A DNA stretch of 19,186 nucleotides from JBBATK01 sp046297095 (lineage in GTDB: Bacteria; Bacteroidota; Ignavibacteria; Kapaibacteriales; NICIL-2), in assembly GCA_046297095.1 (NCBI GenBank), contig JBKCNS010000030.1:1-19186 (forward strand), read 5' to 3'. The notes under the pieces are model-generated. The model was not told the origin of the DNA. It saw only the letters and a list, made by a program, of their open reading frames with translations, and searched no databases. This document shows positions 15,127 through 19,186 of this stretch, piece after piece (position 1 is the stretch's first letter; each line of letters begins with the position of its first letter). Both the position numbers and the translations under genes were made by a program.

Positions 15127-15912
15127 CTAATGATCCCAGCCACCCCACTCTCTGGTATATCGCAGGAAGAACTTGTCAGGCGAAACATTTTTTACATACT
15201 CAATTTCATTCTGACCAACCTCACCGCATCGCTCTTCAAATCGTTTCTCGACGATCACGTGCTCGGGATAATTTGTTATCTCGCTAACGTAGAATTCATG
15301 ATCGATTCGTAATACTGCATCGGACTGCCCTATTATATACGCTATCTTATTGCCGAACACAATTGGGCTGTTTTCTCTCGTAAAAGACTTGGTTTTTATC
15401 TGTGACCTACCCGGGTATTTGAGAACGTCGCAATTGCTGATGAACGACTCGTTCACTCTGTACTCTAGAATTTCCTTCGATGTTTTTGCAGGTACGCACA
15501 CACTCTTCACTTCTCGACGAGATACCGATTTACCTGAGGAAACGCCTATGGCTCGAGCAGCTTGATACTCACTGGCTTCTTTCACAACTGTCGATCCGGA
15601 ACTTTCGGTGCTTGTATATTCTCGTTCCTTGTAGTAATCATGAGCAATGCCGTTGAGGACAAAGAAGCATTCATCCTTCTTTACGTAAATGTTGTTATTC
15701 GTTTTGTTGTAAAACTGAAATCCTATATTACCACCTTCGCTCCAAAGATTATAGTAAATCGTACAGTTATCGTCTTCATACCTCAACCGATTATCTATAA
15801 TCGCAATCTTCTCTGAAGGTACCACTTTATAAACTTGGTAGTACGAAGTGGTACTGCACGACATAATGAATGTCGCAACTAAGGACATACACATCAAAGT
15901 GACTTTTCTCAT
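15127..15912 (-). CDS. Predicted lipoprotein, unknown function
   Basis: The 261-aa product starts MRKVTLMCMSLVATFIMSCS: a basic n-region, a hydrophobic core and a lipobox ending at Cys19, so it is most likely a membrane-anchored lipoprotein. I chose the ATG at 15912 because the 8 extra codons upstream spoil the signal peptide. The mature part is rich in Tyr, Asn and Lys, with mainly beta-type sequence (IGFQFYNKTNNNIYVKKDE) and no domain I recognise. The gene is more AT-rich than its neighbours. It stands alone, convergent to the WYL gene, with 532 bp of repeat-bearing intergenic sequence upstream. Confidence 0.82.
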   Translation of the reverse strand: MRKVTLMCMSLVATFIMSCSTTSYYQVYKVVPSEKIAIIDNRLRYEDDNCTIYYNLWSEGGNIGFQFYNKTNNNIYVKKDECFFVLNGIAHDYYKEREYTSTESSGSTVVKEASEYQAARAIGVSSGKSVSRREVKSVCVPAKTSKEILEYRVNESFISNCDVLKYPGRSQIKTKSFTRENSPIVFGNKIAYIIGQSDAVLRIDHEFYVSEITNYPEHVIVEKRFEERCGEVGQNEIEYVKNVSPDKFFLRYTREWGGWDH

Positions 15913-16196
15913 AGCATTATGATATTGATAATACAACAGCGCCTAAACTACTTCTCGTTGTTTATGTAACCTAATATGAAGTTCAGCATTTGGAAACAAC
16001 ATTCATTTTTTGCCGTGGCAGGCGTACTTCCATACTTGAACCCGATATATTAGCCGGCAGGTTGTTTATTGAAACAATCATCAAGTCCAAACAGATTACT
16101 GATCCACGCTCAAAATGCGCACGCACACGTGCTATAGCGCCTTTTTCTCTCTTTTTACCCTCCACTTTCTCGGGGGAGGTCCAGAGACTCACGGGC

Positions 16197-16407
16197 ATAG
16201 CGCAGCGTGCGCGGGTTGAGCTTCCGAGCGCGCAGCGCCCTCGGCCCTTCGACTCCGTGGTTCCCGAGCGGAGACGAGGGACTCAGGGACCTCGCGGGGG
16301 CGGGCCTCGCTATAGAGAGTCACGCGCAAAGCGCAACGTGCGCGGGGGTTGAGTTTCCAAACCTCCAGTCCCGCTTGCTTCTCGACTGCGCTCGAAGACC
16401 TCGCGGG
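16197..16407. repeat. Rearranged GC-rich repeat block, copy C
   Basis: It carries pieces of the same repeat family as copies A and B. A hairpin-like core CCCTTCGACTCCG...CGGAGACGAGGG lies at 16245-16280. An inverted-orientation stretch from TTGAGTTTCC to CTCGAAGACCTCGCGGG lies at 16349-16407. A direct repeat of the type CGCARCGTGCGCGGG...TTGAGYTTCC occurs at 16201-16225 and 16332-16358. It fills most of the 15913-16444 intergenic region; 15913-16196 shows no gene or site I can support. Confidence 0.7.
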
Positions 16408-16444
16408 ATGAAAACCCGCAAGGAACTGCGGTATCTCCCTACAA

Positions 16445-17251
16445 CTACTTCTTCTTCGTGAACTCTATATTCAAAAACCATCCTACTCTATCGCCGCCAA
16501 GGATGTAAGCAAGGAAGGATGCGAAGGCGCGGTAGAGGGAGTTAAATCTCTTGAGCAGGTCGTAGTAGGTAAGCACGGTCCACACGCGGACGTTTTGAAC
16601 GGGTTGGCCGCGAAGCATCTCGTACACTTCCTTTTTTGTGTAGGCCTTGGTGCCCGGACTTTCCATAAAGTGATACAAGCTCCATGCGAAGCTTTTCCAG
16701 GGTTTGCCGCGAAGAAGTGCTTTTTGTACCCAGAAGAAGAATGCTTCCAATGAGTGTCGATGATAGATCATCACTTTGCAGGTGCCGCCGGGTTTGCACA
16801 CTCGGATGATCTCGCGCAGTGCTTTTTCGGTGTCGGGGGTATGATGTATTACACCGGAGCTATACACCAGATCAAAACTGTTGTCGGCAAAGGGCAGGTT
16901 TTCGCAGTCTCCCACCACCAATTGCTCGGCCTTCAGCCCATATACATCCAAGCGGTGACGCACATGCTCGATGCCCTCTTGGGTAAGGTCGATTCCCGTA
17001 GCGATGGCACCGGATCGAACCCATTGCACAAAGTCCGAACCCGCGCCCACGCCCACTTCCAGCACCTTTTTGCCATGGAAACGGGAGAACTGCGCAAAGG
17101 AAAAAATGCTGGACTCAATGGCGTATTTATGCTGTTCCACTTCGTCGAAATACTCTTTAGTGTACTTCTCCTTGTCGGAAAACTGTGTGCCGCACGGTTG
17201 GTCGTTCCAGTATTCGGCAACGCTTTGTTTTAATTGGTGCTCTTGACTCAT
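16445..17251 (-). CDS. Class I SAM-dependent methyltransferase
   Basis: The 268-aa product has a Methyltransf_11-type Rossmann fold: motif I VLEVGVGAGSDF (63-74), an acidic end of strand 2 in GIDLT (D88), GDCENLPFADNSFDLVYSSG (114-133) and VIHHTPDTEKALREIIRVCKPGG as motifs II-III. The C-terminal ~100 residues are aromatic and helical (SLEAFFFWVQKALLRGKPW) and probably hold the substrate. The family methylates small molecules, lipids or quinones; the substrate cannot be told from sequence. I chose the ATG at 17251 (MSQEHQLKQSVAEYWND) over one 12 codons upstream, because the family usually begins just before the VAEYWND block. It is divergent from the ABC transporter gene. Confidence 0.9.
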   Translation of the reverse strand: MSQEHQLKQSVAEYWNDQPCGTQFSDKEKYTKEYFDEVEQHKYAIESSIFSFAQFSRFHGKKVLEVGVGAGSDFVQWVRSGAIATGIDLTQEGIEHVRHRLDVYGLKAEQLVVGDCENLPFADNSFDLVYSSGVIHHTPDTEKALREIIRVCKPGGTCKVMIYHRHSLEAFFFWVQKALLRGKPWKSFAWSLYHFMESPGTKAYTKKEVYEMLRGQPVQNVRVWTVLTYYDLLKRFNSLYRAFASFLAYILGGDRVGWFLNIEFTKKK

Positions 17252-17307
17252 ACATACAACAGTTAGTGGACAAACAAAGATATCCAATTCCTGACTCGCA
17301 ACTATTT

Positions 17308-17390
17308 GCCTGCTATCTGCCTGCTATCTGCCTGCTATCTGCCAACTCCCAGCCTGCTATCTGCCAACTCCCTGCCAAGTCCTCGCCAAC
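17308..17390 (+). repeat. 11-bp tandem repeat array
   Basis: About seven and a half units of 11 bp: GCCTGCTATCT three times, GCCAACTCCCA, GCCTGCTATCT, GCCAACTCCCT, GCCAAGTCCTC and a last partial GCCAAC. Every unit starts with GCC. The array lies in the divergent space between the methyltransferase and the ABC transporter, within 40-125 bp of the transporter start. Confidence 0.85.
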
Positions 17391-17396
17391 CATTAT

Positions 17397-17423
17397 CGCA
17401 AGCCCGTTGAGGGTTATCTTGCG
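17397..17423. promoter_or_regulatory. Short inverted repeat just before the ABC transporter start
   Basis: CGCAAG (17397-17402) and CTTGCG (17418-17423) form a 6-bp inverted repeat with a 15-nt spacer, ending 6 bp before the ATG. It could be an operator or a leader hairpin; six base pairs may also be chance. Confidence 0.3.
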
Positions 17424-17429
17424 CCCCTT

Positions 17430-19186
17430 ATGACTTCATCACAACAGCAAAACTCTGCCAAGACTGAACAAAAGCCGTCGGTGCGTCTGCTACGGCGCCT
17501 GCTTCGTTTTCTTCTGCCCTACAAATGGTGGATAGTGCTTGGCCTGATGGTCACGGTGGTATCATCGGCGCTGGGCCCCATGCGCCCCCGGCTGGTGCAG
17601 ATCGGCATTGACAATTACATCCGTGCAAACAATGCCCACGACCTCCTCAATCACTGCCTGCTTATCCTGGGTGTGCTGATTCTGCAAGGTGTGCTGCAAT
17701 TCACCCTTACCTACCTGATGCAATGGGTGGGTCAGAAAGCACTGCTGGATATTCGCATGGTGGTGTTCGACCACATCCAGCGTTTACCACTTCGTGTATT
17801 CGACACCACGCCCGTAGGCCGCTTGGTAACTCGTGTTACCAACGATGTTGAAGCGCTTAATGAATTGTTTTCTTCCGGCGTGGTGCTCATTATCAACGAC
17901 ATCCTCGTGCTTGCGTGGATACTGGGCTTTATGCTCAGCATTCAATGGGAGCTTACTCTGTACACCATTGCCGTACTGCCGTTTCTGCTTACGGCCGCAA
18001 CTATTTTCCGGCGCAATGTGCGCATCGTGTATGCGCAGATTCGTGTGCAGATAGCGCGCATGAATTCCTTCTTGAACGAGTACATCACCGGTGTAACAAC
18101 GGTGCAAATGTTCAACCAACAGAAACAGCAGGCAGCGCAGTTCGACGACATCAACACCGAGCACACACGGTTGCAAATTCAATCCATCTCGTACTATGCT
18201 ATTTTCTTCCCCGTGGTGGAAATGCTCTCCAGCATTGCTATATGTACCGTGTTGTGGTACGCTGCCGGCCACTATCTATCGGGCTTCATGACCATTGGTA
18301 CCTTGGTGTCCTTTGTGATGTATGCCGAAATGTTCTTCCGCCCGGTGCGAGATCTTACCGAGAAATACAACACGCTGCAAAGTGCCGTTACGGCATCCGA
18401 GCGCATTTTCGATTTGCTTGACCAACCCACCGAGCAGTCTGAACACGAGCGCACACAGGGTATTCCCGCTTCCCCGCTTATGGACTCCATACAAGTAGAG
18501 CACTTGAACTTCAGCTACACGCCGGACCGCCAAGTGCTGCGCGATATCAGCTTTACCGTGCGCAAGGGAGAAATGGTAGCGCTGGTGGGTGCTACGGGCA
18601 GTGGCAAAAGCACTATTATCAATCTGCTCTGCGGGTTCTACGATTATCAAAGCGGATCCATACGCATCGACGGCACGGAACTACGGGAAATGGATAGAAA
18701 GAGTCACCGCTCGCGCATTGCGCTGGTGCTGCAAGATGTGTTTCTGTTCTCGCGGTCTGTGCGCGAGAATATTCTGATGGGTCGCACAGAGATTAGCGAC
18801 GAGCACATGAAGAACGTGGCTCGCTCTATTGGAGCGGAGTTCATCGACTCTCTTCCCCATGGCTACGATACTCAGGTAATGGAGCGAGGCAGTACGCTGT
18901 CTACCGGGCAAAAGCAATTGTTGTCGTTTGCCAGAGCCATTGTGAGCGATCCCGAAATGATCATTTTGGATGAAGCCACCGCAAGCATAGATACGGAAAC
19001 CGAACAGCTTATCGATCGTGCCATGGAGAAAACATTGAAGGGCCGCACCAGCATTGTGATTGCCCACCGATTGGCCACCATACAGCGAGCCGACCGCATC
19101 ATTGTTTTGCATCATGGCAGTATCGCCGAGCAAGGCACACACGACGAACTGCTGCGGCAAAAAGGATTGTACTCGAAGCTGCATCG
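17430..19186 (+). CDS. ABC exporter half-transporter (TMD-NBD), 3' end cut by window
   Basis: 585 codons are open from the ATG at 17430 to the window end, without a stop. Residues ~30-310 are the six-helix exporter transmembrane domain, with the VGRLVTRVTNDVEALNE coupling segment at 129-145. The nucleotide-binding domain follows: Walker A GATGSGKST (387-395), Q-loop Q435, signature LSTGQKQ (490-496), Walker B IILDE (511-515) and H-loop H546. The signature deviates from LSGGQ, as in YheH/MdlB-type subunits that often pair with a second half-transporter to make a multidrug-type exporter. The last visible residues (GTHDELLRQKGLYSKLH) are the usual ending, so only a few residues are missing. Substrate unknown. 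Confidence 0.93.
   Translation, partial: MTSSQQQNSAKTEQKPSVRLLRRLLRFLLPYKWWIVLGLMVTVVSSALGPMRPRLVQIGIDNYIRANNAHDLLNHCLLILGVLILQGVLQFTLTYLMQWVGQKALLDIRMVVFDHIQRLPLRVFDTTPVGRLVTRVTNDVEALNELFSSGVVLIINDILVLAWILGFMLSIQWELTLYTIAVLPFLLTAATIFRRNVRIVYAQIRVQIARMNSFLNEYITGVTTVQMFNQQKQQAAQFDDINTEHTRLQIQSISYYAIFFPVVEMLSSIAICTVLWYAAGHYLSGFMTIGTLVSFVMYAEMFFRPVRDLTEKYNTLQSAVTASERIFDLLDQPTEQSEHERTQGIPASPLMDSIQVEHLNFSYTPDRQVLRDISFTVRKGEMVALVGATGSGKSTIINLLCGFYDYQSGSIRIDGTELREMDRKSHRSRIALVLQDVFLFSRSVRENILMGRTEISDEHMKNVARSIGAEFIDSLPHGYDTQVMERGSTLSTGQKQLLSFARAIVSDPEMIILDEATASIDTETEQLIDRAMEKTLKGRTSIVIAHRLATIQRADRIIVLHHGSIAEQGTHDELLRQKGLYSKLH

Noticed and set aside
15990..16352. 120-aa plus-strand frame and a 71-aa minus-strand frame in the intergenic region before the lipoprotein gene
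   Set aside because: The plus frame runs into the repeat block, neither resembles a known protein, and no ribosome-binding site is visible.
17308..17390. CRISPR array
   Set aside because: Units are 11 bp with no spacers and no cas genes nearby; it is a simple tandem repeat. The 42-bp units at 204 and 14704 also lack variable spacers.

Overview
The window carries genes with short overlaps, mostly weak Shine-Dalgarno signals, a Bacteroidota-style lipoprotein and several families of GC-rich intergenic repeats. This fits a member of the Bacteroidota/Chlorobiota (FCB) group, perhaps an environmental Kapabacteria- or Ignavibacteria-like lineage. That placement is inference from style only; no marker gene settles it.

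Left edge (1-467): a tRNA-Lys (TTT) with its own intrinsic terminator, then a GC-rich repeat block (copy A) lying between the tRNA and the 3' end of a long leftward operon.

Defence operon (468-12963, all on the minus strand, read right to left): hsdM, a truncated yhcG/DUF1016 gene, dinD, hsdS, hamA, hamB, a 45-codon remnant of an hsdR gene, a DUF2971 gene, a zinc-ribbon gene of unknown function, a possible 55-codon ORF, and an intact hsdR. HsdM, HsdS and HsdR make a complete type I restriction-modification (RM) system. HamA (DUF1837 nuclease) and HamB (helicase) make a complete Hachiman system between hsdS and the hsdR remnant. The junctions are 4-11 bp overlaps or gaps of a few bases, so the two defences are probably co-transcribed. 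The operon is a visible mosaic: the last 54 bp of hsdM occur twice, in two diverged versions either side of the yhcG fragment; the 13-mer GTATGAGTGGWGA occurs at all three junctions between hsdM and hsdS; and an unrelated hsdR start codes for 26 recognisable residues directly after hamB.

Regulatory and repeat section (12964-15126): a 66-bp repeat upstream of hsdM, a small PH-domain gene (minus), a divergent WYL-domain transcription regulator (plus) with a 14/15-nt inverted repeat between the two, then repeat block copy B and a second 64-bp copy of the upstream repeat. The two 64-66 bp copies are direct repeats bracketing the PH/WYL pair.

Right part (15127-19186): an AT-richer gene for a predicted lipoprotein, a long intergenic stretch with a rearranged repeat block (copy C), a SAM-dependent methyltransferase, an array of 11-bp tandem repeats in the divergent intergenic space, and an ABC exporter half-transporter (TMD plus NBD) that runs off the window end just short of its expected C-terminus. 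These look like ordinary chromosomal genes beyond the defence island.
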